Positions 24,275 through 33,895 are shown, counted from the first letter of the stretch. The stretch is DNA of 35,448 nt from an uncultured Akkermansia sp. (GCA_947601655.1 CANQGG010000023.1:1-35448), one strand, 5' to 3'. Translations and numbers: made by a program. Notes: generated by a model not told the origin, from the sequence alone.

Positions 24275-25516
24275 TCACCCGAGGAGATCGGTGATACGGC
24301 GGCACACCTCCACCACATTCTTCCGACTGTTGAAAGCAGAGATGCGGAAAAAGCCCTCGCCGTGCGCACCAAAGCCGGCGCCGGGCGTGATGACCACATG
24401 CGCCTCGCCCAGCATCTTGTCAAAGAAATCCCAGCTGCCCATGCCATCGGGCGTCTGCACCCAGACGTAGGGAGCATTCGTGCCACCCCAGACGCGCAAA
24501 CCCACACTGCGACAAGCCTCGCTGAGCAGCTTCGCATTGCCGAGATAGTGATCGATGAGCGCCTGCGTCTGCTGCAATCCCTCGGGGGTGAAGAGGGCAG
24601 CGGCTCCGCGCTGCACGATATAGCTCGCTCCGTTGAATTTCGTCGTGTGGCGACGGCTCCAGAGTTTTTCCACCGCCACATCGTTGCCATCAGCATCTTT
24701 CGCACGCAGCTCATGAGGGATGACGATATACCCGCAGCGCACGCCGGTGAACCCACCCTGCTTCGAGAAAGAGCGGAACTCGATGGCGCACCTACGAGCG
24801 CCAGGAATGCAGAAGATGGAGGATGGGATGCCCGGCTCGGTGATGAAAGCCTCGTACGCGCCGTCGTACAGAAGGATCGCGTCATTTGCCAGCGCATAAT
24901 CCACCCATGCCTGCAGCTGCTCCCGCGTAGCCACTGCTCCCGTCGGGTTGTTCGGGAAGCACAGGTAAACGAGATCCGCATGCTCCTTCGGCGGCTCAGG
25001 CACAAAGCCGTTCTCCGGCGTGCAGGGCAGGTAAAGCAGTCCCTCATACGCGCCATCTGCCTGCGCCTTCCCGGTGTTGCCGGCCATCACATTGGTGTCC
25101 ACATAAACCGGGTAGACGGGATCCGGCACAGCAATGATATTCTCCCCGCGCGCAAAAATATCCACGATATTGCCGGTATCGCACTTCGCCCCATCCGATA
25201 CGTAAATCTCATCCGGCAGCACCTCCACGCCGCGATCGCGGTAGGAGATCTGCGCAATCGCCTCGCGAAGCCAGTCATAGCCCTGCTCCGGTCCGTACCC
25301 ATGGAACGTCTCACGCGCCGCCTGATCATCCACAGCCTTGTGCATCGCGCTGATCGCCACCGGCGGCAGCGGCTCAGTCACGTCACCAATGCCGCAGCGG
25401 ATGATCTGCCCGGCCTGCTCCGGATGCGCCGCCGCAAATGCTGCCACACGGCGTCCGATTTCCGGAAAGAGGTACCCAGCCTGGAGTTTGAGAAAGTGTT
25501 CGTTGATTCTGGCCAT
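24275..25516 (-). CDS. dapL: LL-diaminopimelate aminotransferase
   Basis: PLP enzyme converting tetrahydrodipicolinate directly to LL-diaminopimelate with glutamate, the one-step DAP route for lysine and peptidoglycan. It replaces DapC/D/E and is known from plants, Chlamydiae and related phyla. The 413-residue product is a fold-type I aminotransferase. It begins [20 protein letters not shown], typical of DapL. FPNNPTG (187-193) supplies the PLP-contacting Asn. LYDGAYEAF (216-224) carries the Asp that pairs with the PLP nitrogen. The Schiff-base Lys is K252 in [12 protein letters not shown]. The length is normal. ATG 25516 lies 10 nt from a good -10 box. Confidence 0.96.
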   Translation of the reverse strand: MARINEHFLKLQAGYLFPEIGRRVAAFAAAHPEQAGQIIRCGIGDVTEPLPPVAISAMHKAVDDQAARETFHGYGPEQGYDWLREAIAQISYRDRGVEVLPDEIYVSDGAKCDTGNIVDIFARGENIIAVPDPVYPVYVDTNVMAGNTGKAQADGAYEGLLYLPCTPENGFVPEPPKEHADLVYLCFPNNPTGAVATREQLQAWVDYALANDAILLYDGAYEAFITEPGIPSSIFCIPGARRCAIEFRSFSKQGGFTGVRCGYIVIPHELRAKDADGNDVAVEKLWSRRHTTKFNGASYIVQRGAAALFTPEGLQQTQALIDHYLGNAKLLSEACRSVGLRVWGGTNAPYVWVQTPDGMGSWDFFDKMLGEAHVVITPGAGFGAHGEGFFRISAFNSRKNVVEVCRRITDLLG

Positions 25517-25526
25517 GACGCAGCGA

Positions 25527-25555
25527 ATTATGCCCCCTTCTCACCGTATTTGCAA
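25527..25555 (-). promoter_or_regulatory. Promoter of dapL
   Basis: Minus strand: TTGCAA (25555-25550), 17-nt spacer, CATAAT (25532-25527). The -10 box is 10 nt before ATG 25516, so the leader would be about 3-4 nt. The -35 region shares the 11-mer TTGCAAATACG with the autotransporter inversion sites. Confidence 0.6.
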
Positions 25556-25640
25556 GGAAAATGAAATCATCCGCAGGGTGATCTGCCTGTTTGCGATATA
25601 GATTGCAAAGAGAGGATGAGTATGCGAGAAGGAAGAGGAT

Positions 25641-27359
25641 ATGGAGAAGACTGTATCAGATTGTCTCGTGGAGATGCTGGCGGCACAGGGAGTGGAGAGG
25701 CTCTACGGATTGGTGGGAGATAGCTTGAACCCGGTTCTGGCAGCCTTGCGGAGAAACGGGAAAATCCGCTGGGTTTCTATGCGCCATGAGGAAGCAGCGG
25801 CCTTTGCAGCCTCCGCCGATGCCCAGATGAGCGGCAAAATCGCGGCGTGCTGCGGCAGTTGCGGCCCGGGGAATATGCACCTCATCAATGGGCTGTATGA
25901 CGCCCATCGCAGTGCAGCTCCCGTCCTGGCTCTCGCCTCGCACATCGCCATCCCCAATATCGGTACGGATTACTTCCAGGAAACGCATCCCACTGATTTT
26001 TTTGCAGAATGCACGCAATACCGTGAACTCATCGCCTGCCCCGAACACGCCGCCGGCATCATCGGCACTGCTCTTCGCCACGCGCTGGCGGGCCCCGGCG
26101 TCGGACTCGTAACGCTGCCGGGGGATGTGGCAGCCATGCCAATCGGGGGACATTTTTACCCACGTCCTCTCAGCGCACGGACATCCGTCTGCGCCCCGGC
26201 GGAAGCGGAAGTGGCGCAGGTGGCGAGACTAATCAACGACGCTTCTCGCGTGGCATTTCTCTGCGGCGCGGGCTGCGCAGGAGCCAGGGAAGAACTCATC
26301 ACGCTGGCGAGGCGTATCGGAGCGCCCATCGCCTACACCCTGCGTGCCAAAGAGTTCATGGAACCGGACAACCCATTCGGGGTAGGCATGACCGGGCTGC
26401 TCGGCTGGGGCGATGCCACACGCAGTCTGCACGAGGCGGAGCTTGTCATCCTCTGGGGAACGGATTTTCCCTATGCTCCCTTTTTACCTCAGCATGGGAG
26501 CGTGGTTCAAGTGGACACAAAAGCGGCGGCGCTGGGACGGCGAGTGCCGCTAAAACTCGGCATCCATGGGGATGTGAAACTCACGGTGCGCTACCTTCTG
26601 CCGATGGTGCAACAAGATCGGGGGGATGAGTTCCTGGCGCGTTGCCTCTCACGGCACGGGAAGGAGCTCACACGCATGCAGGCGCAGCTGAGGGAAGCAG
26701 AGGAACATATCCCCATCCGCCCGGAACGGCTCATGCGTCTAGTGAGCGATCGCGCAGAACCGGATGCCGTCTTCTGCATCGACACCGGCACGCCCGTAAT
26801 CTGGAGTGCGAGGTACCTGCAGGCTATGCCGCAGCGGCGTATCATCGGTTCCTTCAAGCATGGCTCCATGGCCTGCGCGTTGCCCATGAGCATCGGGGCA
26901 AAAGCGGCCTTTCCCTCGCGACAAGTCATCGCTGTGTGCGGCGACGGCGGTCTGAGCATGCTGCCGGGAGATCTTCTGACGCTATTGCAGGAGGGACTGT
27001 CCGTAAAGGTTCTCGTGTTCAACAATTCGTCGCTTGACTTTGTGGCATTGGAGCAGGAGCTTGGCAACATGCCGCACATGGGCACCACGCTACGCAGCAC
27101 GGATTATGCCGCTATCGCGCGGGTCATGGGACTCACCGCCATGCGCGTCCGGCATCCTGCCGAGCTTCCGGATGCCGTGAAGAGCTGGCTGGCATCGCAG
27201 GAACCGGCTCTACTGGATGTGGTCGTAGATACTCATGCCCTCGCCCTGCCCCCCAATACCGACTTCATTCCCTCGCTCAATTTTGCGCATCCGGTGCTAC
27301 CCAACGCCGACCCTCACCACGAGCTGGATCCCGTGCGGCGCATTATCTTCGGCGGCTGA
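25641..27359 (+). CDS. poxB: Pyruvate dehydrogenase (quinone) / pyruvate oxidase
   Basis: ThDP- and FAD-dependent peripheral membrane flavoenzyme that decarboxylates pyruvate to acetate plus CO2 and passes electrons to the quinone pool. The 572-residue length equals that of E. coli PoxB. The N-terminal Pyr domain has catalytic Glu 50 (MRHEEAAAF) and GLVGDSLNPV. The central FAD-binding region follows. The C-terminal PP domain has the ThDP motif GDGGLSM...NN (FNNSSLDF). Acetolactate synthase relatives are less likely given the GLVGDSLNP and HPTDFF blocks. The far C terminus is Pro- and His-rich (LPNADPHHELDPV) and does not resemble the E. coli lipid-binding helix. GGAAGAGG is a proper Shine-Dalgarno sequence, unusual here. 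Menaquinone from menA would be the acceptor. Confidence 0.9.
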   Translation: MEKTVSDCLVEMLAAQGVERLYGLVGDSLNPVLAALRRNGKIRWVSMRHEEAAAFAASADAQMSGKIAACCGSCGPGNMHLINGLYDAHRSAAPVLALASHIAIPNIGTDYFQETHPTDFFAECTQYRELIACPEHAAGIIGTALRHALAGPGVGLVTLPGDVAAMPIGGHFYPRPLSARTSVCAPAEAEVAQVARLINDASRVAFLCGAGCAGAREELITLARRIGAPIAYTLRAKEFMEPDNPFGVGMTGLLGWGDATRSLHEAELVILWGTDFPYAPFLPQHGSVVQVDTKAAALGRRVPLKLGIHGDVKLTVRYLLPMVQQDRGDEFLARCLSRHGKELTRMQAQLREAEEHIPIRPERLMRLVSDRAEPDAVFCIDTGTPVIWSARYLQAMPQRRIIGSFKHGSMACALPMSIGAKAAFPSRQVIAVCGDGGLSMLPGDLLTLLQEGLSVKVLVFNNSSLDFVALEQELGNMPHMGTTLRSTDYAAIARVMGLTAMRVRHPAELPDAVKSWLASQEPALLDVVVDTHALALPPNTDFIPSLNFAHPVLPNADPHHELDPVRRIIFGG

Positions 27360-27374
27360 AAAACAACGCGCCGA
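27349..27374. terminator. Weak hairpin between convergent poxB and LOG genes
   Basis: TCGGCG (27349-27354) and CGCCGA (27369-27374) can pair around a 14-nt A-rich loop that includes the poxB stop. Only 19 nt separate the two stop codons. There is no strong T tract on the plus strand, so termination here is uncertain. Confidence 0.3.
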
Positions 27375-27378
27375 TATT

Positions 27379-28467
27379 TCAATCATCGTTAATCGTGCCG
27401 ATGAGCTCGCGGAGGCGGGCATAGGCGCCACCGCGCAGTGTAAACCGCAGACGGGGGAGAGAGGCGAGCAGGGATTCAGGATCGACCGCATCGCTCGCCA
27501 CTTGTTCCAGATCACCTGCGGGCATGAGATCCGTGTAATTCTGGCGGATCCATTCCATGGTTTCCTCGCCGAGCATCTGCATAAGGCGGATGCAGATTTT
27601 CTCGCCGGTGAAGTAGTATGAGTGGAAGCGGCGGTAGAACAGCTCGATGGCGCTCAGGGCATCTTCCGGACTCTTGCTCACGTACAACAGACTCATGTCC
27701 TCCGGCGAAATCAGTCCCGCCGCCAAAAGCTCCTTGCTGATGAAGTGCACCCAGCGGCTCCAGAAGGTCTCCCCGGGAGGATCCAGCAAAATCACCGGGA
27801 ACAACGTTGACTTGCCGGTCTGCATGAGCGTGATGCTCTCGTAAATTTCATCCATGGTGCCGAACCCGCCCGGAAAAGCGACGAGGGCATCCGTCTGCTT
27901 GAGGAAATTGAGCTTGCGCGTGTAGAAGTAGTAAAAATTCATCATGCGCTCACTGTCTGCCACCACGTGGTTGGCGTGCTGCTCATACGGCAGGGTGATA
28001 TTCAGCCCGAAGGAAAGATGCTCAGTGGCTCCCTCATTGCAGGCCTGCATGATACCGGGACCGCCGCCCGTAATGATCATGTAGCCCTGGCGAGCAGCAA
28101 GGCGGGCGAAATGCCGAGCCTGCTGGTAGGCGGGGTCATCCTCCTTGATGCGGGCACTGCCGAAGCAAGTGATCTTGCGCACGTTGCGATACGGCAGAAA
28201 CATGCGATCTGCCGCCAGCATCTCCTCGACAGTGCGCGTCATCATCTCCACATCGTGCTCCTCAATCTCACTGCTCGCCGCATCCAGCACTCCGGCCAGC
28301 AGGCGCCGGACAACGAGAGGGTCGTGTTTGCCGCAGACCTCCTTTGCAACGGCATCCAGTCGGGCGTCAAGATCCTTGTTTCCCGTGCTGCGAATATTCG
28401 AATGCCGCCGGTGCCCTGCCGCACGGCTATCCAGATCCCTCGCCGCTAAAAATTCCGGTTTGTCCAT
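27379..28467 (-). CDS. LOG-family protein (cytokinin-activating/nucleotide phosphoribohydrolase-like)
   Basis: Family members hydrolyse nucleoside 5'-monophosphates to base plus ribose 5-phosphate. The 362-residue product contains the Rossmann LOG domain at about residues 97-285. It has GGGPGIMQACNEGA (134-147) and the catalytic signature PGGFGTMDEI (199-208). Extensions of about 95 residues before and 75 after make it longer than plant LOG, closer in build to the larger bacterial LOG-domain nucleosidases. The substrate is unknown. ATG 28467 is chosen because it falls exactly at the predicted transcription start. A second in-frame ATG at 28476 overlaps the -10 box. Confidence 0.88.
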   Translation of the reverse strand: MDKPEFLAARDLDSRAAGHRRHSNIRSTGNKDLDARLDAVAKEVCGKHDPLVVRRLLAGVLDAASSEIEEHDVEMMTRTVEEMLAADRMFLPYRNVRKITCFGSARIKEDDPAYQQARHFARLAARQGYMIITGGGPGIMQACNEGATEHLSFGLNITLPYEQHANHVVADSERMMNFYYFYTRKLNFLKQTDALVAFPGGFGTMDEIYESITLMQTGKSTLFPVILLDPPGETFWSRWVHFISKELLAAGLISPEDMSLLYVSKSPEDALSAIELFYRRFHSYYFTGEKICIRLMQMLGEETMEWIRQNYTDLMPAGDLEQVASDAVDPESLLASLPRLRFTLRGGAYARLRELIGTINDD

Positions 28468-28474
28468 GCGGTGC

Positions 28475-28503
28475 ATTATACGCAATAAGCACAGGCTTGT
28501 CAG
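28475..28503 (-). promoter_or_regulatory. Promoter of the LOG-family gene (leaderless)
   Basis: Minus strand: CTGACA (28503-28498), 17-nt spacer, perfect TATAAT (28480-28475). The -10 box is 7 nt from ATG 28467, so the mRNA should start at the start codon. It is the best promoter match in the window. Confidence 0.75.
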
Positions 28504-28539
28504 CACCAAAATACACAAAGAGCACGCGTGCGAGGAGCC

Positions 28540-30603
28540 CTATTTCTCAGCAGGAATAATCGAGATGCTCCAAGTCTGGAAGAGACCGATGTACGGCTGC
28601 TCAACAATGATGGTATTCTCGCCTTTTTGCAGGGGGAACGGCGCAGGGGGAAGCGCCCACCACACCTCCTCATCCACAAGGGGAATCTCGTTAATTTCCT
28701 CGGACCACGGATCACGTTCATGCCGATTTTTACCTGCAAGCTCGTAGCGGCGGGGATTTTTGAATTCTCTGCCATTCACCCAAACTTTTGTGCCGCACCG
28801 GGACCACTCGCCGGGAAGAGGTATGCCGGACCAGCGACGCACCGAGCGCGCAGGCGCATCGAAGCCCACAAAATACGGTCGTCGTCCTGATTGTTCGGCG
28901 TGAATCTTCTGCACGGCCCAAATGCATTCGCCGGGCTTGCTGTCGGCAAACATCCCGAGACACCCCGTGTTGGGCTTGGTGCGAAAATAAAGGCTGGCGC
29001 CGTGAGCCACACGCACAGGAAGCCCGGAGTAATCCCCCGCCAGCACCTTCGCGCGCGCTTCTTCCTTCCGTGCCTCCGGCACAGGACCAACGAGCAGCCA
29101 CTGCTGCCCGGTCTCGCTGTGGTATGGGAAGGGTTCACCAGCAAAAATACTTTGCCGGATCTGCTCCATGCGCTTTTCAAAAAGAGCAAAGGCGCGCCCC
29201 GGTTCGGTGTCGGGCGAAGGCATATCGGCGGGGAAAGCATCACCATCCCCGGCGCCCCCATTCCACGAGCGCTCGGCCATGGCGCAAATGCCGGGCCACA
29301 CAGAGTTGTAAAGGGGAATACGAGATTTATCATCCACACGCATATCCGGCCAGATGCAGATGATAGCACCGAGTTTTTGCTCATCCGATTTTGCCACGCC
29401 GCACGGGCGCAGGAAGAACCAGCGACGTACAAGCAGTGCCGGATCAAAAAGATTTGTGTATCCCATGCTGGAATCAATGGTGCGGCAGAGGATGGTTTCC
29501 GGGAGCAACGAGTGCCCAGCGAGATCTCCCCCATCTCCCCAACGCTGAGAGATGGAAAACTCGCCAACCGGCAAATCATTCGGTCCTCCCCACTGCATTG
29601 GAGTGCGACCCAGAGAGAGCAACAACTTGCTCATTCTCGCCACAAATTCCTTCGCATTCGGTATTTGAATTTCATCCGCCCCGATGTGAAAAATGGGGCA
29701 ATCCTCCGCAGACACCTCCGCACAAAATTCGCGGATGACATCCTCCAGCACCTTCATCCCCTGCTCACTGTACATGGGAAAACCGAATGCTTTGTCGAAA
29801 TAGGCGCTATGTCCGGGCATATCCAACTCGGGGATGATAGTGATATGCCGATCGCGGGCAAAAGCGATAAGTTCGCGTATCTGGTCATAACTGTAGGTAT
29901 CGTGCAGGTCACGCGTGCGGTGCTCAGGAGCATTCAGTTGCGGGTAAACTTTGCACTGCGCATGCCATGCGGGAAAATCCGTGAGGTGCCAGTGGAAATA
30001 ATTCAGCTTGAGACGGGAGGCGAGATCGAGCTCCTTCTTCAAACGCTCCACGCTGCGAAAGTTGCGTCCGCAGTCCTCGTGGAATCCGCGCACCCTGAAT
30101 GCAGGCCAATCCAATATCTCACAGTACGACAGGGAGGAATGTCTTCCCTCCAGCAACTGGCGCAAAGTCTGTATGCCATTGAACAGACCGGCCGGATGCG
30201 GCGCGGCAATGCGCACACCTTTCGCATCGACAACAAGTTTGTAACCCTCGGCTTCACCCTCGACGGGCAGCTCGGGAATTCCCGCTAGCTCAAGCGAAAA
30301 CATGGAGGGACGATCCTGCAACTTTGAACACTCATTCCCCGCTTCCGTACAGAGTCCCCTCCACGCTGTGTTGAGCATTCTGCTGTCTCTTTCCCCGAGA
30401 TGACCTGCATTTACGACAATTCCCCACCGGAGGGGAGTCTGTATCTCCAGATCCCCCTTGCCCCAAATCACTTCTCGCGGGAATGGGATGAGCGACGCAG
30501 GCGCATTCTCCTCCGCCTCTAGCGGATGCGGAGAGTTCCACAGAGTCTCCCCTCCCTGTAATATCACCCCCAGAAGAACAACCATGGCGAATATCAATCT
30601 CAT
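28540..30603 (-). CDS. Secreted GH20 beta-N-acetylhexosaminidase (downstream copy)
   Basis: Removes terminal beta-linked GlcNAc/GalNAc, as from mucin or N-glycans, by substrate-assisted catalysis. The 687-residue product has a signal peptide (RLIFAMVVLLGVILQGG), an N-terminal GH20b domain (about 35-165, SLIPFPREVIWGKG), then the TIM barrel. The barrel has FHWHLTD (203-209), PELDMPGH (258-265) and the catalytic pair Asp 310-Glu 311 in HIGADE. A C-terminal beta-rich domain (about 520-687) is shared only with its neighbour. ATG 30603 follows the upstream stop with one base between (TAAAATG), so translation is coupled. Together with the upstream copy it forms a tandem duplication. Confidence 0.94.
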   Translation of the reverse strand: MRLIFAMVVLLGVILQGGETLWNSPHPLEAEENAPASLIPFPREVIWGKGDLEIQTPLRWGIVVNAGHLGERDSRMLNTAWRGLCTEAGNECSKLQDRPSMFSLELAGIPELPVEGEAEGYKLVVDAKGVRIAAPHPAGLFNGIQTLRQLLEGRHSSLSYCEILDWPAFRVRGFHEDCGRNFRSVERLKKELDLASRLKLNYFHWHLTDFPAWHAQCKVYPQLNAPEHRTRDLHDTYSYDQIRELIAFARDRHITIIPELDMPGHSAYFDKAFGFPMYSEQGMKVLEDVIREFCAEVSAEDCPIFHIGADEIQIPNAKEFVARMSKLLLSLGRTPMQWGGPNDLPVGEFSISQRWGDGGDLAGHSLLPETILCRTIDSSMGYTNLFDPALLVRRWFFLRPCGVAKSDEQKLGAIICIWPDMRVDDKSRIPLYNSVWPGICAMAERSWNGGAGDGDAFPADMPSPDTEPGRAFALFEKRMEQIRQSIFAGEPFPYHSETGQQWLLVGPVPEARKEEARAKVLAGDYSGLPVRVAHGASLYFRTKPNTGCLGMFADSKPGECIWAVQKIHAEQSGRRPYFVGFDAPARSVRRWSGIPLPGEWSRCGTKVWVNGREFKNPRRYELAGKNRHERDPWSEEINEIPLVDEEVWWALPPAPFPLQKGENTIIVEQPYIGLFQTWSISIIPAEK

Positions 30604-30604
30604 T

Positions 30605-32638
30605 TTAGTTTCGCACCGGAATGAACGATACGCCCCAGGATTGGAATTCACCTACGTAGGGCTGCTCAATGATGATTGTGTTCTTCCCCTTCTTGAGAGG
30701 CACCATCGTCGGCTTGTGAGCCCACCACACTTCTTCATCCGTAAGAGGATCTTCATTGGCAGGAGCAAACCAGGTATCACGCTCACAACGATTCTTTCCG
30801 GCAAGTTTGTAACGCTGCGGATTTTTAAATTCCTTGCCATTCACCCATATTTTCGTGCCGCACTGAGACCACTCCCCGGCTTCGGGAACGCCGGAGTAGC
30901 GGCGGGAAGAACGGACCGGTGCGTCAAAGCCTATCATGAAGGGTTCCTTTCCTCCGGCCTCACTTGTGTACTCCATGACGGCCCACACGCATGATCCTGG
31001 TTTGGATCCCGGGAAAAGGCCCAGACATCCTGTCGCAGGTTTGGTTCGAAAGTAAATATTTGCTCCGTATGCTGAACGCGTTTCCAAGCCATCCAACTTC
31101 CCCGCCAATACCTTGGCTCGCACTTCGTCCCTCTGCCCCTCTTGCACGGGACCGATGATCGTCCACTTCCGCGCGTACTCGCTCCAGTAAGGGAAATGCT
31201 CTCCTCTGAAGATGGTCTTGCGCAGAGCCGCCATGCGTTTTTCAAAGAGCATAAATGCCTTAGCTGCCTCTGTATCCGGAGAGGGCATATCGGAGGCAAG
31301 TCCATCGCCATCACCATTCCCTCCGATCCATGCACGCTCCGCCATAGCGCATAATCCAGGCCACTGTGCACTGTGAAGGGGAATGCGGCTCTTGTCATCT
31401 ACCCGTATATCCGGCCAGTTGCAGATGAGAACTCCCATTTTCTGATCATCTCCCTTGCCCACTCCGCAAGGACGCATGAAAAACCAGCGGCGCACCAACA
31501 TAGCCGGGTCAAACAGGTTTGTGTACCCCATACTTGAATCTATTGTCCTGCACTGGATGGTCTCAGGCTTGAGCGATCGATCCACCATGTCCCCTCCCTC
31601 GCCCCACCTCTGCGAAATGGAGTGCTCCCCCACAGGTAAATCACGCGGTCCGCCCCATTGCATCGGGGTTCGCCCCAGGGAAAGCAACAGCTTGCTCATG
31701 CGGGAAACAAATTCCTTAGCATTCGGAACCCTAATTTCATCCGCCCCGATGTGGAAAATAGGACAATCCTCCACCGGTATTTCTGCGCAAAATTCGCGGA
31801 TGATATCCTCAAGGATCTTCATTCCCTGCTCGGTGTGCATGGCGAAGCCGAAAGCCTTCACGAAGTACTGGCTGTGTCCGGGCATATCCAGCTCGGGGAT
31901 GATGGTGATATGACGATCGCGAGCAAAAGCGATAAGTTCGCGTATCTGGTCGTAACTGTAGGTATCGTGCAAATCCCGCGTTCGATATTTGGCATCGTTA
32001 AGCTGAGGATAAGCCTTGCACTGCACATGCCACCCGGGATTGTCGGTGAGATGCCAGTGAAAATAATTGACTTTGAGACGTGATGCAATATCCAGTTGAC
32101 GCTTCAGACTTTCCATGCTCTGAAAGTTTCGTCCACAATCTTCATGAAATCCGCGCACCGCAAAGGCTGGCCAGTCCACGATCTGACAGTAACGCAGATT
32201 CTTTCCATCCGCTACAAGCTGCCGCAGCGTCTGCAAGCCATTAAAAAATCCCGCCTCCTCTGCCGCTTCTATCGTCACTCCTTCTTCTCCCACCGTCAAT
32301 TTATACCCTTCCCCCTGTATCTCCTTCCCTTTGGCCTTTTCGAGTGTGCAGGAGATCGGCTTCCCCTCTTTCTTCCCGGCAGGTAGATCCTTCATTAGTT
32401 TTTCCCACGCCTTTTGCACCATCCTGCCTTCCCCCTTCTTGGGCTTTTCAAAGCCGTACGTAAGCTTCCATTGATCCCGCCCCGGAATCCGCAATTCCCC
32501 TTTCCCCCATTCCACTTTCTGAGGAAAGGGAATCAATGCCACCGGCGCCTCTTTTTCACATTGCAACGGATGCGGCGAAATCCATCCAGCCATCGCAACA
32601 CACGAGACCATAAGCACAGTTCCAACTTCCTTAAACAT
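30605..32638 (-). CDS. Secreted GH20 beta-N-acetylhexosaminidase (upstream copy)
   Basis: Paralogue of the adjacent downstream enzyme with the same architecture and an estimated two-thirds or more identity overall. The 677-residue product has a signal peptide (FKEVGTVLMVSCVAMAGW), a GH20b domain (ALIPFPQKVEWGKG), FHWHLTD, PELDMPGH and catalytic Asp 300-Glu 301 in HIGADE. Its N-terminal domain is Lys/Glu-rich and diverges most (about residues 62-108). Differences in the substrate-contact region after HIGADE are small. Paired copies may differ in GlcNAc versus GalNAc preference; that is inference. ATG 32638 has GGGGAG five bases upstream, one of the few clear Shine-Dalgarno sequences here, and gives the signal peptide. 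Confidence 0.94.
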   Translation of the reverse strand: MFKEVGTVLMVSCVAMAGWISPHPLQCEKEAPVALIPFPQKVEWGKGELRIPGRDQWKLTYGFEKPKKGEGRMVQKAWEKLMKDLPAGKKEGKPISCTLEKAKGKEIQGEGYKLTVGEEGVTIEAAEEAGFFNGLQTLRQLVADGKNLRYCQIVDWPAFAVRGFHEDCGRNFQSMESLKRQLDIASRLKVNYFHWHLTDNPGWHVQCKAYPQLNDAKYRTRDLHDTYSYDQIRELIAFARDRHITIIPELDMPGHSQYFVKAFGFAMHTEQGMKILEDIIREFCAEIPVEDCPIFHIGADEIRVPNAKEFVSRMSKLLLSLGRTPMQWGGPRDLPVGEHSISQRWGEGGDMVDRSLKPETIQCRTIDSSMGYTNLFDPAMLVRRWFFMRPCGVGKGDDQKMGVLICNWPDIRVDDKSRIPLHSAQWPGLCAMAERAWIGGNGDGDGLASDMPSPDTEAAKAFMLFEKRMAALRKTIFRGEHFPYWSEYARKWTIIGPVQEGQRDEVRAKVLAGKLDGLETRSAYGANIYFRTKPATGCLGLFPGSKPGSCVWAVMEYTSEAGGKEPFMIGFDAPVRSSRRYSGVPEAGEWSQCGTKIWVNGKEFKNPQRYKLAGKNRCERDTWFAPANEDPLTDEEVWWAHKPTMVPLKKGKNTIIIEQPYVGEFQSWGVSFIPVRN

Positions 32639-32864
32639 CCAAACTCCCCACACAGACGCGGTTTTATCATAAATGGGTGGAACGAACAACTTTTTTCTTC
32701 AGTATTTCATAGCACTCTGGATTTTGCTTCTCGCAGAGCAGGAAGCATGCCGCTGCCAACTCTATGAGTGGTAGTGCGCAGGCTGAAGCGCGCGGAGGAG
32801 GGGCTGGTGCTGAGCAAGGATAATGCGCTTGCTGAATAAACAAGTGTCTGGTAGAATGTGGCGT
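32639..32864. other. Divergent intergenic region, GH20 pair / pyrC
   Basis: A 226-nt gap that should hold both promoters. On the pyrC side the elements are clear. On the GH20 side only TATGAT (minus strand, about 32675) is suggestive, with no good -35 at the right distance. No reading frame of interest. Confidence 0.5.
32829..32857 (+). promoter_or_regulatory. Promoter of pyrC-DUF3820-menA (leaderless)
   Basis: TTGCTG (32829-32834), 17-nt spacer ending in TGG (extended -10), then TAGAAT (32852-32857). The -10 box is 7 nt before ATG 32865, so the transcript should begin at the start codon. Confidence 0.7.
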
Positions 32865-33893
32865 ATGGAAATTACACTCAAGGCGCCTCTAGATATGCAT
32901 CTGCACCTGCGAGACGGAGACATGCTGCGGCTGACGGCTCCCTTGAGTGCGGCTCACTTTGCCGGGGCAGTGGTAATGCCAAATCTCGTTCCCCCTGTAA
33001 AGGACCTCGCATCACTTTCCTCCTATGCGGAACGCGTGCAGATTGCCACCGACGGAGTAACGAAGAATCACGAATTTGCGTGCTATATGACGCTGTTTTT
33101 TCGCGCATACAGTGCGACCGAACTTGAAACGGTCAGGGCACAAAGGAATTTCTTCGGTATTAAGCTCTACCCAGCCGGCATTACCACCAACAGCGCAGAG
33201 GGACTCGTGGACTGGACTGCTGCCGAGCCGACTCTGAAATGCATGGAAGAACTAGGAATCCCTCTGCTAGTGCACGGCGAAAGTCATGGTTTTGTGATGG
33301 ACCGGGAGTCAGAGTTTTTACCGATATACCGGCGTCTGGCGGAAAGTTACCCCAAGCTGAGCATCTGCATGGAGCACATCACCACTGCGGGAGCAGTCAA
33401 GCTGCTTGGAGAGTACGAGAACTTGTGTGCCACCATCACCCTGCACCACCTACTGCTCACGCTTGATGATGTGATAGGCGGAAGCATGCACCCGCACCTT
33501 TTCTGCAAGCCTATTGCAAAGCGCGCAGAGGACCGCGATGCCCTGCTTGAAGCGGCACTGAGAGGAAATCCTCGCGTGATGTTCGGTAGCGATTCTGCAC
33601 CTCACCCCCGCCACGCGAAGGAATGCTGCGGCTGTGCTGCCGGGGTGTTCACGGCTCCTATTGCTCTCCCCTGCCTCGCGACGCTCTTCGCCCGGCATGG
33701 CGCTTTGGATCACCTGCAAGAATTTGTTTCCGGCAATGCATGCCGTCGCTATGGACTCACCCCGCCTGCGCGTGAAGTGGTGCTGCGCGATGAGCCAATG
33801 TGCGTCCCGGCATCCTACCGCGGGTATGGGCAAACCGTAGTGCCCATGTACGCCGGGGAAGAAATACCCTGGCGCGTTGTAAAAAATTGGTAA
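32865..33893 (+). CDS. pyrC: Dihydroorotase, class II
   Basis: Zn-dependent amidohydrolase that cyclises carbamoyl aspartate to dihydroorotate in pyrimidine synthesis. The 342-residue product is the usual length of the E. coli-type enzyme. Metal ligands are in the MHLHLRD box (His 12, His 14), the carboxylated Lys 100 in [15 protein letters not shown], His 137 in LLVHGES, the MEHITT His, and the GSDSAPH Asp. ATG 32865 matches the leaderless promoter; an upstream in-frame start would place 14 unrelated residues before it. The DUF3820 gene starts 2 nt after its stop. Confidence 0.96.
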   Translation: MEITLKAPLDMHLHLRDGDMLRLTAPLSAAHFAGAVVMPNLVPPVKDLASLSSYAERVQIATDGVTKNHEFACYMTLFFRAYSATELETVRAQRNFFGIKLYPAGITTNSAEGLVDWTAAEPTLKCMEELGIPLLVHGESHGFVMDRESEFLPIYRRLAESYPKLSICMEHITTAGAVKLLGEYENLCATITLHHLLLTLDDVIGGSMHPHLFCKPIAKRAEDRDALLEAALRGNPRVMFGSDSAPHPRHAKECCGCAAGVFTAPIALPCLATLFARHGALDHLQEFVSGNACRRYGLTPPAREVVLRDEPMCVPASYRGYGQTVVPMYAGEEIPWRVVKNW

Positions 33894-33895
33894 AA

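Noticed and set aside
24254..25564. 436-codon plus-strand frame opposite dapL
   Set aside because: Antisense to dapL, whose PLP-binding motifs are intact. Long antisense frames are expected in GC-rich DNA.
28891..30288. 465-codon plus-strand frame opposite the downstream GH20 gene
   Set aside because: Antisense shadow with biased composition; the GH20 frame on the other strand has signal peptide and catalytic residues.
30605..32638. Tandem GH20 genes as an assembly duplication
   Set aside because: The copies differ clearly in sequence, signal peptide and N-terminal domain, and abut with a natural 1-nt gap.
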